Positions 1 through 7,912 of a stretch of DNA of 35,643 nt are shown piece after piece. Made by a program: the position numbers and the translations under genes. The stretch's first letter is position 1. Each line of letters opens with the position of its first letter. The notes under the pieces were generated by a model, which was not told where the DNA came from, did not search any database, and saw nothing but the letters and a program-made list of their open reading frames with translations. Source of the stretch: Bacillus sp. J37. Lineage in GTDB: Bacteria; Bacillota; Bacilli; Bacillales; Bacillaceae. The stretch spans positions 1-35,643 of the forward strand of contig NZ_JAEK01000050.1 in NCBI RefSeq assembly GCF_000518865.1, written 5' to 3'.

Positions 1-390
1 TGTATACCCCAAATAAACCCTTCCGAAATCCCGCTCCTCAAATCCGCATTCTTCCGTTCGAGTTATAATAAAGATTTCCGACTGAACCCCTATTTTGGAC
101 CATTTTCGATTCAAATATGACCGTTTTTCCGCCTGTTTTTCCTCATTTTTTTCACCTTTTTTCGAGAGTTAAAATAAAGTCCTCCGATTTTGGAAGAAGG
201 AGAAAAGGAGAAAAAGAATAAGGGAAATAAGAAAAAGCATTGAGAAAAGATTGAATGAGACCTTCGGTCTCTTATTGAATAAATACCTGAGTGAAATATT
301 GAAAAAAGCCTGAATTGGTAAGGGTTCAAACAGGATTAAGTTAGGATAAAACTATTGAATTTTTATTGATTTCCTATTGAATTATAACAG
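1..390. other. Gene-free AT-rich region with degenerate repeats
   Basis: No convincing gene is seen on either strand. The only open frames are short, have no ribosome binding site, and have unbiological Phe/Ser/Lys-rich composition. Short motifs of the type TTCCGA/CTCCGAT/TTCGATT recur (near 20, 50, 76, 105 and 181). A degenerate direct repeat is visible: TTCGAG-TTATAATAAAG near 57-73 and TTCGAGAGTTAAAATAAAG near 161-179, each followed within a few bases by a TCCGA element. A 6-bp hairpin (GAGACC/GGTCTC) lies at 257-271 without a good T-run. The word ATTGAA recurs near 252, 274, 297, 354 and 376. Purpose unknown. Confidence 0.5.
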
Positions 391-425
391 AAAAAAGCCC
401 GGGTTCCTAATGAGGAAAAACCGGG
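391..425 (-). terminator. Intrinsic terminator of rlmCD
   Basis: On the minus strand, CCCGG (421-425) pairs with CCGGG (398-402), the inner part being extended by TTTTTCCT/AGGAAC-like pairing, followed by CTTTTTT (391-397). It lies about 100 bp after the rlmCD stop codon and is the first terminator-like structure downstream of it. Confidence 0.75.
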
Positions 426-448
426 ATGATATTGAGTCAGAGTCGAAA

Positions 449-497
449 ATCGGAAATGTTTATTTTCACTGTAATCGAGCCTGAATCGGAAATGTTT
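449..497. repeat. Short direct repeat ATCGGAAATGTTT
   Basis: ATCGGAAATGTTT occurs exactly at 449-461 and 485-497 (36-base period), with a third degenerate copy (TTCGGAAGAGTTT) near 505-517. The repeats sit between the rlmCD stop codon and its terminator, so they would be in the 3' untranslated region of that transcript. They share the CCGAT core (seen on the minus strand) with the repeats in 1-250. Confidence 0.6.
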
Positions 498-526
498 TTT
501 TTGGTTCGGAAGAGTTTAATATTGGG

Positions 527-1909
527 TTACATTTTCAATTTCATGTTCGTCACAACTTCAACATGTGTCGTATGAGGAAACATATCAACAGGCTGCACTT
601 CAACCGTTTCATATCCGCCTAACTCAAGCACCTGCAAATCCCTTGCCAACGTACCGGGATTACAAGACACATAAATAACACGTTTAGGCTTCATCTCTAT
701 AATGGTCTTCAACAGTGCCTCATCACAGCCCTTACGAGGAGGATCCACAACAATGACATCTGCCGTATTCCCTTGCTTGTACCATTCCGGAATAACAACC
801 TCCGCTTCACCAACAGCAAACTCAGCATTTGTCATTCCATTCAGATCGGCATTTCTCTTCGCATCTTCAATTGCTTCAGGTACAATTTCCACACCAAAAA
901 CCCGCTTTGCTTTTTGAGCCAGAAACAACGAAATCGTACCGATTCCACAATAGGCATCAATGACAGATTCTTCACCAGTCAGACCTGCATATTCAAGACC
1001 TTTGTCATATAAGACTTTTGTTTGCTCCGGATTTACTTGATAGAAAGAGCGGGCTGAAATGGCAAATTTCACGTCTCCAATTTTATCGTAAATATATTCC
1101 TCTCCCCAAAGAACCTTTGTCTCGTCACCAAAAATAACATTGGTTCGCTTGTTATTAATATTTTGTACGATTGATTTTACTTGTGGAAATTGAGTTGTTA
1201 TTTCCTTTAAAATATCATTCTTATGAGGAAAATCTGCAGTTTTTGTGACAAATACAACCATCATTTCCTTTGTAACAAGGCCATAGCGTACCATAATATG
1301 ACGCAGCCAACCCTTGTGCTTTTCCTCGTTATATGCCCGGATTCCATAGGTTTCACATATGCTCTTTACAGCTTGTACAATGTCATCATTTTCAGCTTGC
1401 TGAATGAGACATCTTTCCATATCGATAATATCATGGCTTCTTTTCTGGTAAAAGCCGGCTACAAGTCCACCTTCACGTTCACCAATTGGGACCTGTGCTT
1501 TGTTTCGATAGTTCCAGGGATCGTTCATTCCTAATGTAGGATGTATATGAACTTTTGTTAAATCAAGTTTCCCAATTCGTGTTAAGACCTGTTCCACTTG
1601 TCTTTTCTTGAAGCCAAGTTGTCCTTCATAACTAAGATGCTGGAGCTGACATCCTCCACATTGCGAGTAGATAGGACAGGGTGCGTTTGTACGATGTTTA
1701 CTTTGTTCATACATTTCAATTAATCGGCCAAAGGCAAAACCCTTTTTCACCTTGGTGACTTTTATTTTTGCTCGTTCGTCTGGCAGAGCATTTTCAACAA
1801 AGATGGGAAAGCCATCCACTTTGGCAACGCCTGCGCCTTCATGTGTTAAATCCTCAAAGGTAACATCGTAGTATTCATTTTTTGCAACAGGTACTTGAAT
1901 TTTTGACAT
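527..1909 (-). CDS. rlmCD: 23S rRNA (uracil-C5)-methyltransferase RlmCD
   Basis: This is a SAM-dependent RNA m5U methyltransferase of the RumA/TrmA family, 460 residues. A TRAM RNA-binding domain occupies about residues 10-65. The [4Fe-4S] ligands are Cys78, Cys84 and Cys87 ([10 protein letters not shown]) plus Cys167. The SAM-binding motif is DAYCGIGT at 318-325, then DPPRKG at 389-394, and the catalytic cysteine is Cys416 in SCNPGT. In B. subtilis the homologue (YefA) methylates both U747 and U1939 of 23S rRNA, and I infer the same dual role here. The gene is monocistronic: its promoter lies in the gap after dgkB and a terminator follows at 391-425. The stop codon is preceded by a short Lys/Met-rich tail. 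Family assignment is firm; dual specificity is by homology only. Confidence 0.95.
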   Translation of the reverse strand: MSKIQVPVAKNEYYDVTFEDLTHEGAGVAKVDGFPIFVENALPDERAKIKVTKVKKGFAFGRLIEMYEQSKHRTNAPCPIYSQCGGCQLQHLSYEGQLGFKKRQVEQVLTRIGKLDLTKVHIHPTLGMNDPWNYRNKAQVPIGEREGGLVAGFYQKRSHDIIDMERCLIQQAENDDIVQAVKSICETYGIRAYNEEKHKGWLRHIMVRYGLVTKEMMVVFVTKTADFPHKNDILKEITTQFPQVKSIVQNINNKRTNVIFGDETKVLWGEEYIYDKIGDVKFAISARSFYQVNPEQTKVLYDKGLEYAGLTGEESVIDAYCGIGTISLFLAQKAKRVFGVEIVPEAIEDAKRNADLNGMTNAEFAVGEAEVVIPEWYKQGNTADVIVVDPPRKGCDEALLKTIIEMKPKRVIYVSCNPGTLARDLQVLELGGYETVEVQPVDMFPHTTHVEVVTNMKLKM

Positions 1910-1942
1910 GTCGTTCTTCCTTTACGTACAATAATTTACACT

Positions 1943-1971
1943 ATTTTATCATATTCAAGTGAAAGTAAAAA
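1943..1971 (-). promoter_or_regulatory. Candidate sigma-A promoter for rlmCD (extended -10)
   Basis: Minus strand: TGATAAAAT (extended -10, TAAAAT at 1943-1948), 17-base spacer, weak -35 TTTTTA at 1966-1971. The -35 lies in the T-run of the dgkB terminator, so the end of one unit and the start of the next overlap. Confidence 0.4.
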
Positions 1972-1997
1972 ACCTGGCTCTTACCCTGTGCCAAGTT
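1966..1997 (-). terminator. Intrinsic terminator of dgkB
   Basis: Minus strand: AACTTGGC (1990-1997) pairs with GCCAGGTT (1971-1978) through one G-U wobble, loop of 11, then a run of six T (1967-1972). The structure begins directly after the dgkB stop codon. Confidence 0.75.
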
Positions 1998-1999
1998 TC

Positions 2000-2911
2000 T
2001 TATTCTTCCATTTGCTTTACTTTTTCCGCTGACATAATGACATCAATATGCTGGTACATATTAACGAACTCGCCAGGAAGCAATCCACCATATTCACCGT
2101 CTAAATTGAGCTGCATTTTATCTTTATTTTGTACCTTTACACGGTTCGCTTTTGTATAAATAAGATGCTCATCATTAATATGCTCGCCTCTTAAGGCTAA
2201 GCCGGCGATTCGGATAAACTCTGCCAAGTTTGTCTTTTTTAAAATTAACAGATCAAACATTCCGTCATCTAACCTTGAATCTGGTGCAAGCTTTTCGAAA
2301 CCGCCAACTGAGTTTGTAAGAGAAACTAAAAACAACATGATTTCTCCTTCATAAAGCTTTCCATCATATTCAATTTCTACCTCAGCAGGACGAATGGAAG
2401 GCAGCATTTCCATTCCTTTTAAATAATATGCCAGCTGTCCTACCATAGTTTTTAGCTTACTTGGAACCTCATAGGTAAGCTCTGTCAGGCGTCCTCCACC
2501 GGCAATATTAATAAAGTAATGGTCATTCACTTTACCAATATCAATCTTTTTAGCCTTTCCGGCTAATATGACTTCAACTGCTTGAAGTACATTGTTTAAC
2601 GGAATTCCGATAGCCCGTGCAAAATCATTTGTTGTTCCCACCGGAATAACAGCAAGTGTCGGGCGATTTTCCTGATCAGCCACGCCATTCACGACTTCAT
2701 TAATTGTTCCATCTCCACCAGCTGCAACAATCAAGTCAAAGTCACGTTCACATGCAGCTTTTGCTGCTTTCGTGGCATCTCCTTCACAGGTTGTAGCATG
2801 ACAGGACGTTTCATAGCCTGCTTGTTCAAATTTTTGTAATACCTCTGGAAGGTTCTTTTTAAAAAGCTCACGTCCCGAGGTTGGATTATAAATAATTCTA
2901 GCTCTTTTCAT
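2000..2911 (-). CDS. dgkB: Diacylglycerol kinase DgkB
   Basis: This is a soluble lipid kinase of the DAGK catalytic family that phosphorylates diacylglycerol to phosphatidic acid, which recycles the diacylglycerol released by lipoteichoic acid synthesis. With the ATG at 2911 the protein has 303 residues, the length I recall for B. subtilis DgkB. That start has AGGAT seven bases upstream. Upstream in-frame ATG codons (2917, 2920, 2941) lack this spacing and would add residues not seen in the family. The nucleotide-binding motif is GGDGT at 65-69, preceded by the phosphate-loop-like NPTSG at 9-13; PVGTTNDFAR follows at 90-99. It carries its own terminator. The divergent gap to the ATPase gene at 3147 must hold its promoter, but I could not fix one with confidence. 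Confidence 0.93.
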   Translation of the reverse strand: MKRARIIYNPTSGRELFKKNLPEVLQKFEQAGYETSCHATTCEGDATKAAKAACERDFDLIVAAGGDGTINEVVNGVADQENRPTLAVIPVGTTNDFARAIGIPLNNVLQAVEVILAGKAKKIDIGKVNDHYFINIAGGGRLTELTYEVPSKLKTMVGQLAYYLKGMEMLPSIRPAEVEIEYDGKLYEGEIMLFLVSLTNSVGGFEKLAPDSRLDDGMFDLLILKKTNLAEFIRIAGLALRGEHINDEHLIYTKANRVKVQNKDKMQLNLDGEYGGLLPGEFVNMYQHIDVIMSAEKVKQMEE

Positions 2912-2984
2912 ACTCATCATCCTATATTTATGAAATGACATTTAAGTCTTTTTTAAAATCATTTATATACTATTATCATTGTCT

Positions 2985-2998
2985 CCCATTTTAATGGG
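2985..2998. repeat. Perfect inverted repeat in divergent gap
   Basis: CCCATT-TT-AATGGG is a perfect 6-bp inverted repeat in the gap between dgkB and the divergent ATPase gene. It could be an operator or a chance palindrome. No regulator is recognisable from its sequence. Confidence 0.3.
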
Positions 2999-3104
2999 TA
3001 CAAAACATTTTAACCCAACTACCATTATCACCATGTTTTATAATAAAAGTAAAGTTTTTCATTCGATTTCCCATGCAGAAGTAGTATGAACCCGTTCGCA
3101 TTTT

Positions 3105-3113
3105 TGTTACAAT
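3105..3113 (+). promoter_or_regulatory. Candidate extended -10 promoter for the ATPase gene
   Basis: TGTTACAAT (TG-N-TACAAT, -10 at 3108-3113) lies 34 bases before the chosen start codon. The -35 position carries only TATGAA, so this would depend on the extended -10. Confidence 0.3.
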
Positions 3114-3146
3114 TATTAGCAAATCGTGTGGAAAGCAGGTATACAT

Positions 3147-3908
3147 ATGGATGAACTGAATGACCAGTATATTAGGCGTATTCAACTTGTAAGAGATTCT
3201 GTTCCTTCTTTTCAACAATTCCCCTTCAATCTGCCAAGTATAGAATTTCTTGATGAATTATCACTTCATCCAAATGTTACGTTTTTGGTTGGAGAAAATG
3301 GAATGGGTAAGTCAACATTATTGGAAGCTATTGCCCTTGGTATAGGCTTTAATCCTGAAGGCGGTTCACTTAATTTTACATTTTCCACCTATGATTCTCA
3401 CTCAAACCTTGATCACTACCTGAGACTAATAAAAGGAACAATTAGACCTAAGGACGGTTTTTTCTTAAGAGCTGAAAGCTTTTATAATGTTGCTTCTACT
3501 ATTGAAGAATTAGACAAAGAAGGTCGGGCTCCCCGGATCATCGATGGATATGGCGGACGATCATTACATGAACAATCACATGGCGAGTCCTTCTTTGCCA
3601 CCTTTAAGAATCGATTTCGTGGACAAGGTATCTATTTACTGGATGAGCCTGAAGCTGCTCTCTCACCCTTACGGCAACTATCAATGCTCTCCAGAATTGA
3701 TGAACTCGTACATGATCACTCTCAATTTATTATTGCCACTCATTCACCGATTATTATGGCCTATCCCCAGGCAACAATTTATGAATTATCAGAAGAAGGA
3801 ATCCATGAAACAAAGCTTGAGGATACAAACCATTATCAATTAATGAAACAGTTTTTCGATGACAAAGATCGCATCCTTCATCATTTATTTCAACAAGATA
3901 CCATGTAA
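3147..3908 (+). CDS. ABC-type AAA ATPase, function unknown
   Basis: This is a stand-alone ABC-class nucleotide-binding protein of about 253 residues, similar in build to the small predicted ATPases grouped as COG3910. Walker A is GENGMGKST at 49-57, an ABC signature-like SHGES is at 144-148, Walker B is YLLDEPE at 163-169, and the switch histidine is His199 in ATHSP. There is no long coiled coil between the half-motifs, so it is not SMC, RecN or RecF, and there is no membrane segment or exporter partner. I chose ATG 3147 because AGCAGGT sits at good spacing; the upstream GTG at 3126 has no Shine-Dalgarno sequence. It is plus-strand between two minus-strand units, with no plus-strand partner. 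Substrate and role cannot be read from the sequence. Confidence 0.85.
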   Translation: MDELNDQYIRRIQLVRDSVPSFQQFPFNLPSIEFLDELSLHPNVTFLVGENGMGKSTLLEAIALGIGFNPEGGSLNFTFSTYDSHSNLDHYLRLIKGTIRPKDGFFLRAESFYNVASTIEELDKEGRAPRIIDGYGGRSLHEQSHGESFFATFKNRFRGQGIYLLDEPEAALSPLRQLSMLSRIDELVHDHSQFIIATHSPIIMAYPQATIYELSEEGIHETKLEDTNHYQLMKQFFDDKDRILHHLFQQDTM

Positions 3909-3946
3909 AAGAGAGATCCCGTGCAGAGCAGATCTCTCTTTTTTCT
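3907..3946. terminator. Bidirectional terminator between ATPase gene and gatB
   Basis: AAGAGAGATC (3909-3918) pairs perfectly with GATCTCTCTT (3931-3940), flanked by T-run on the plus side and A-run on the other, so it can end both convergent transcripts. Confidence 0.85.
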
Positions 3947-3947
3947 T

Positions 3948-5378
3948 TTATCTTTTTTGAATTTCTTCCATCAATAGTTTATTTACCATCGGTGGATTTG
4001 CTTGTCCTTTTGTTGCCTTCATAATTTGACCCACTAAGAAGCCAATTGCCTTTTGTTTACCATTTTTAAAGTCATCAACAGACTGTGGATTTGCATCGAT
4101 CGCATCGTTAACAAATTTACGTAATGTTTCATCATCGGAAATTTGAACTAAGCCTTTTTCTTTAACGATCGTTTCAGGATCTCCACCATTTTCGATAAGC
4201 TCTTTGAATACTTGCTTGGCAATTTTTGAAGAAATCGTTCCATTTTCAATTAGCTTAATCATCCCTGCTAAACCTTCTGCAGTAAGAGCGACATCATTTA
4301 GCTCTTTCCCTTCAGCATTTAGGTAAGCAGAAACTTCACCCATGATCCAGTTTGATGCTTGTTTTGCTTCAGCACCAGCTGTAAGTGTAGCTTCAAAGAA
4401 ATCAGACATTTCCTTCGTCATCGTCAACACCTGTGCATCATATGCAGGTAAGCCAAGTTCATCAATATATCGTTTGCGTCTTGCATCCGGAAGCTCAGGA
4501 ATTGACGCACGAATTCTGTTCTTCCATTCATCATCAATATAAAGCTCAACAAGGTCCGGCTCAGGGAAATAACGGTAATCATCAGAGCCTTCTTTTACAC
4601 GCATAAGAATCGTTTTCTTCGTTGCTTCGTCATAGCGACGGGTTTCCTGGTCAATCACCCCACCCGAACGAAGAACTTTTTCCTGTCGTTTTTCCTCATA
4701 TTCCAGTCCTTTTTGAACAAACGCAAAAGAGTTTAAGTTTTTAAGCTCTGTTTTTGTTCCGAACTCTTCTTGTCCTACAGGACGTAAAGAGATGTTCGCA
4801 TCACAACGCAGTGATCCTTCTTCCATTTTACAATCTGATACCTCAGTATATTGAATAATCGCTTTAAGCTTTTCTAAATAAGCATAAGCTTCTTCAGGTG
4901 TACGGATATCCGGTTCAGACACGATTTCAATAAGAGGTGTACCTTGACGGTTTAAATCAACTAAAGAGTAGCCGTCATTTGAGTGAATTAATTTACCTGC
5001 ATCCTCTTCCATATGAATACGTGTGATCCCGATACGTTTTGTTTCACCATTTACTTCAATATCAATCCACCCATTCTCCCCAATCGGTTTATCGAATTGG
5101 GAAATTTGGTATGCTTTCGGATTATCCGGATAAAAATAATTTTTACGATCAAATTTCGTCTCAGTAGCAACTTCACAGTTCAAGGCCATACATGCCTTCA
5201 TCGCAAAATCAACAACTTTTTTATTCAACACAGGTAATACACCTGGATAGCCCAGCTCGACTACAGTTGTATTTGTGTTCGGTTCAGCTCCAAAGTGGTT
5301 TGGTGCGCTTGAAAAGATTTTTGATTCTGTTTTTAACTCTACATGGACTTCTAGTCCTATGACCGTTTCATATTCCAT
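3948..5378 (-). CDS. gatB: Asp-tRNA(Asn)/Glu-tRNA(Gln) amidotransferase subunit B
   Basis: GatB is the tRNA-binding kinase subunit of GatCAB, which converts mischarged Glu-tRNA(Gln) (and Asp-tRNA(Asn) where present) to the amidated form with ammonia passed from GatA. The 476-residue length equals B. subtilis GatB as I recall it. Visible family motifs are [13 protein letters not shown] at the N-terminus, YPGVLPVLN, the [20 protein letters not shown] block, [17 protein letters not shown] and the CDANISLRP segment in the catalytic cradle. The last about 150 residues are the helical and YqeY-like tail domain that contacts tRNA. It is the third gene of gatC-gatA-gatB, 14 bases after gatA, and the stop codon lies against the shared terminator. 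Confidence 0.97.
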   Translation of the reverse strand: MEYETVIGLEVHVELKTESKIFSSAPNHFGAEPNTNTTVVELGYPGVLPVLNKKVVDFAMKACMALNCEVATETKFDRKNYFYPDNPKAYQISQFDKPIGENGWIDIEVNGETKRIGITRIHMEEDAGKLIHSNDGYSLVDLNRQGTPLIEIVSEPDIRTPEEAYAYLEKLKAIIQYTEVSDCKMEEGSLRCDANISLRPVGQEEFGTKTELKNLNSFAFVQKGLEYEEKRQEKVLRSGGVIDQETRRYDEATKKTILMRVKEGSDDYRYFPEPDLVELYIDDEWKNRIRASIPELPDARRKRYIDELGLPAYDAQVLTMTKEMSDFFEATLTAGAEAKQASNWIMGEVSAYLNAEGKELNDVALTAEGLAGMIKLIENGTISSKIAKQVFKELIENGGDPETIVKEKGLVQISDDETLRKFVNDAIDANPQSVDDFKNGKQKAIGFLVGQIMKATKGQANPPMVNKLLMEEIQKR

Positions 5379-5392
5379 TGTTTCCTCACCCC

Positions 5393-6850
5393 TTACAATT
5401 CAGGTTTTGCTTTATGATGTTCTGTTGCCTGCTCAAATGCATGAGCAACGCGGTATATCGTGCTTTCGTCAAAATGCTTACCAATAATTTGTAATCCAAG
5501 CGGCAACCCATTAGATAAGCCACAAGGTACAGAGATTCCTGGTACACCTGCTAAGTTAACTGGAATCGTCAAAATGTCATTTGCATACATTGTTAATGGA
5601 TCTTTTACATTTTCGCCGATTTTAAAAGCAGGTGTTGGTGTTGTTGGTCCAATAATGACATCATATTTTTCAAATACATCTTCAAAATCTTTTTTGATTA
5701 ATGTACGTACTTTTTGTGCCTTTTTATAGTAAGCATCATAGTAACCGGAGCTTAGTGCAAATGTTCCAAGCATGATGCGTCGCTTCACTTCATTACCAAA
5801 GCCCTCTGCACGACTCTGCTTGTATAACTCAATGAGATTTTCTGCATTATCTGATCGATAGCCGTAACGCACACCATCAAAACGAGACAGGTTTGCAGAT
5901 GCTTCAGAAGAAGATAATAAATAGTAAGTTGCAAGAGCATATTTAGAATGTGGTAATGAGACCTCTTCCCATGTCGCTCCAAGTCCTTCCAGCACTTTTA
6001 ATGCATCAAGAACTGATTGTTTTACTTCTTCGGTTACACCTTCACCAAGATATTCTTTTGGTACAGCGATTTTTAATCCTTTCACATCACCAGTTAATGA
6101 AGAAAGGAAATCCGGTACTTCCACATTTGCAGAAGTTGAATCCATTTCATCTACACCAGAGATTGCTTGCAGGAGGAAAGCATTATCTTCAACTGTACGT
6201 GTAATTGGTCCAACTTGATCTAAAGACGATGCAAAAGCAACCAAGCCAAAACGGGAAACACGTCCATATGTTGGCTTTAATCCAACAACTCCACAGAAAG
6301 AAGCCGGTTGACGAATGGAGCCACCTGTATCTGATCCAAGTGAAAAAGGAACTTCACCAGCAGCTACAGCAGCAGCAGATCCGCCACTTGAACCACCTGG
6401 CACAGTTTCTAAATTCCAAGGATTGCGAGTCGGTTTATAACCGGAGTTTTCAGTTGATGAACCCATCGCAAATTCGTCCATGTTTAGTTTCCCGATTGTC
6501 ACTGCTTCAGCATTTTGAAGATGTTTCACAACCGTTGCATCATAAATAGGATCAAAGTTTTCCAGGATCTTACTAGCACAAGTTGTACGTAAACCTTTTG
6601 TTACGATATTATCTTTGACCCCGATCGGCATACCGAATAATAGCCCAAATTCACTACGGCTATCTAACGCTTCATCTAATTCCTTAGCATATGTACGTGC
6701 CTGTTCTTCATTTAATGCAAGGAACGCTCCAACTTTATCATCAACCGCTTGGATGCGTTGATAAGATTCATCCACTAAATCAGAAACCGTAATTTCTTTC
6801 TTATGTAAAAGTTCTTTTAATTCTGATATTTTATGATCAAATAATGCCAT
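5393..6850 (-). CDS. gatA: Asp-tRNA(Asn)/Glu-tRNA(Gln) amidotransferase subunit A
   Basis: GatA is the glutaminase subunit of GatCAB and an amidase-signature enzyme, 485 residues as in B. subtilis. The Ser-cisSer-Lys catalytic triad is present: Lys79 in GVKDN, Ser154 in the GGSSGGS loop and Ser178 in SDTGGSIR. Ammonia released from glutamine is channelled to GatB. It starts 13 bases after the gatC stop and ends 14 bases before gatB, so the three subunits are probably co-translated from one message. Long open frames on the opposite strand here are shadows of this gene. Confidence 0.97.
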   Translation of the reverse strand: MALFDHKISELKELLHKKEITVSDLVDESYQRIQAVDDKVGAFLALNEEQARTYAKELDEALDSRSEFGLLFGMPIGVKDNIVTKGLRTTCASKILENFDPIYDATVVKHLQNAEAVTIGKLNMDEFAMGSSTENSGYKPTRNPWNLETVPGGSSGGSAAAVAAGEVPFSLGSDTGGSIRQPASFCGVVGLKPTYGRVSRFGLVAFASSLDQVGPITRTVEDNAFLLQAISGVDEMDSTSANVEVPDFLSSLTGDVKGLKIAVPKEYLGEGVTEEVKQSVLDALKVLEGLGATWEEVSLPHSKYALATYYLLSSSEASANLSRFDGVRYGYRSDNAENLIELYKQSRAEGFGNEVKRRIMLGTFALSSGYYDAYYKKAQKVRTLIKKDFEDVFEKYDVIIGPTTPTPAFKIGENVKDPLTMYANDILTIPVNLAGVPGISVPCGLSNGLPLGLQIIGKHFDESTIYRVAHAFEQATEHHKAKPEL

Positions 6851-6863
6851 GCTTGTCCCTCCT

Positions 6864-7154
6864 TTATTCTAAAATTGATGGTACACGAATATACCCATCA
6901 GCATGATCTGGTGCATTTTTAATAACCTCTTCGTTGTCTAATCCTTTTTTCGGAACATCTTCTCTCATTACATTTTTCATATCCAATACATGAGAAGTAG
7001 GCTTAACATTTTCAGTATCGACTTCATTTAATTGCTCTGCAAATGTAATAATTGCATCTAATTGTTTTGTAAAAAGCTCCGCATCTTCCTCAGAAATAGC
7101 CAAACGAGCTAAATTCGCAACATGCTTTACTTGATCAGTTGAAATTCTAGACAT
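6864..7154 (-). CDS. gatC: Asp-tRNA(Asn)/Glu-tRNA(Gln) amidotransferase subunit C
   Basis: GatC is the small belt-like subunit that wraps around the GatA-GatB interface and stabilises the complex. It has 96 residues, the usual length. The N-terminal helix pair ([19 protein letters not shown]) and the C-terminal VMREDVP and [11 protein letters not shown] segments are family hallmarks. The ATG at 7154 is preceded by GGAGGTGAG, a near-perfect Shine-Dalgarno sequence. It is the first gene of the gatCAB operon. Confidence 0.95.
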   Translation of the reverse strand: MSRISTDQVKHVANLARLAISEEDAELFTKQLDAIITFAEQLNEVDTENVKPTSHVLDMKNVMREDVPKKGLDNEEVIKNAPDHADGYIRVPSILE

Positions 7155-7196
7155 CTAACACTCACCTCCACAAAATCGTACAATCACAATACTCTG

Positions 7197-7226
7197 ATGA
7201 TACCAAATGAACATATATTTAATCAA
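7197..7226 (-). promoter_or_regulatory. Candidate sigma-A promoter of gatCAB
   Basis: Minus strand: -35 TTGATT (7221-7226), 18-base spacer, -10 TATCAT (7197-7202), about 40 bases before the gatC start codon. Four and five of six consensus positions match. Confidence 0.45.
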
Positions 7227-7239
7227 CATTTGTAGAGAA

Positions 7240-7388
7240 AAGCTGCCATACTTGGAGACCAAATTTATGATTACCTTCGTTTCCGAGGATTTCATCTACG
7301 ATTATTAGGATATATCTCCGATTCCTACCATATTAGCTTCGATTTTTCAAATTTATCTACTATTCGACAAAAACCTGCAAATGGACAA
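7240..7388. other. Intergenic patch with recurring CGATT motif
   Basis: No gene is seen here. TACGATT, CTCCGATT and TTCGATT recur at roughly 20-base spacing between about 7295 and 7345, and TTTCCGAGG lies just before. This echoes the repeats at the left end of the window. The patch lies between the gatC promoter and the hsp20 terminator. Confidence 0.4.
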
Positions 7389-7415
7389 TAAAAAAACGCT
7401 AGCTTCATACTAGCG
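7389..7415 (-). terminator. Intrinsic terminator of hsp20 gene
   Basis: Minus strand: CGCTAG (7410-7415) pairs with CTAGCG (7397-7402), loop of 7, then seven T (7390-7396). Confidence 0.8.
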
Positions 7416-7429
7416 GGACACTTTAAGTA

Positions 7430-7810
7430 CTACTCAATCTCAATCTTCTTTGGCTTCTTTTTATCCAACTGAATCTCCAGTAATCCGTGTTTATACATGG
7501 CCTTCATATTTTTCCTTACTACATAATGAGGCAACGAAACGTCCTTGACTCCACCGATTCTTCTGCTTTGATGACGTTGTTCCTTCACCTTAATGACCAC
7601 ATCATCTCCACGCAATTCCACTTGAATATCCTCTTTCGGGACACCTGGTAGCTCCGCGATTATAATAAAATGATCTGCTGTCTCCTTTACATCTATGGAG
7701 AAACCGGCAACAGGGTTTGATTTCCTAAATGCATCATCTATAGAATCCAGCAATGTTCGTTTAGGCCGGCTTTGAAAAAACTCATTGATCAGCTTCATTG
7801 GATCAGTCAT
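7430..7810 (-). CDS. Hsp20/alpha-crystallin family small heat-shock protein
   Basis: This is a small ATP-independent holdase chaperone that binds unfolding proteins as oligomers. It has 126 residues. The alpha-crystallin domain spans about residues 36-118, with the AELPGVPKEDI strand-turn at 52-62 and the family's HGLLEIQLDKK segment at 108-118. The C-terminal IEI (123-125) fits the IxI motif used for oligomer assembly. The N-terminal arm is short (about 35 residues). GGAGG lies nine bases before the start. The gene stands alone between terminators at 7389-7415 and 7875-7904, so it is its own transcription unit. Bacillus has several such paralogues, including spore-coat ones (CotM, CotP), and I cannot tell which this matches. 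No CIRCE or CtsR site is visible upstream. Confidence 0.88.
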   Translation of the reverse strand: MTDPMKLINEFFQSRPKRTLLDSIDDAFRKSNPVAGFSIDVKETADHFIIIAELPGVPKEDIQVELRGDDVVIKVKEQRHQSRRIGGVKDVSLPHYVVRKNMKAMYKHGLLEIQLDKKKPKKIEIE

Positions 7811-7874
7811 TCTTTATAACCTCCATTTACGTTTTAATAATATATCCTATGAAGCGAATCTTTTTTTGCCTATC

Positions 7875-7904
7875 AAAAAACACCCCCTTAAATGAAAGGG
7901 GGTG
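7875..7904 (-). terminator. Intrinsic terminator of putP
   Basis: Minus strand: a CACCCCCTT stem on both arms (7881-7889 with 7896-7904), loop of 6, then six T (7875-7880). It starts a few bases after the putP stop codon. Confidence 0.88.
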
Positions 7905-7912
7905 TTTAGGCT

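Noticed and set aside
257-271. GAGACC-TTC-GGTCTC hairpin as a terminator
   Set aside because: Stem is only 6 bp and neither side has a T-run; no gene ends next to it in this window.
111-329. 72-codon minus-strand open frame
   Set aside because: No ribosome binding site, Phe/Ser/Lys-biased composition from AT-rich DNA, and it runs through repeated intergenic motifs.
5950-6549. Two plus-strand open frames (84 and 114 codons) inside gatA
   Set aside because: Antisense shadows: Leu/His/Gln-rich products with no ribosome binding sites, opposite a gene with a complete catalytic triad.
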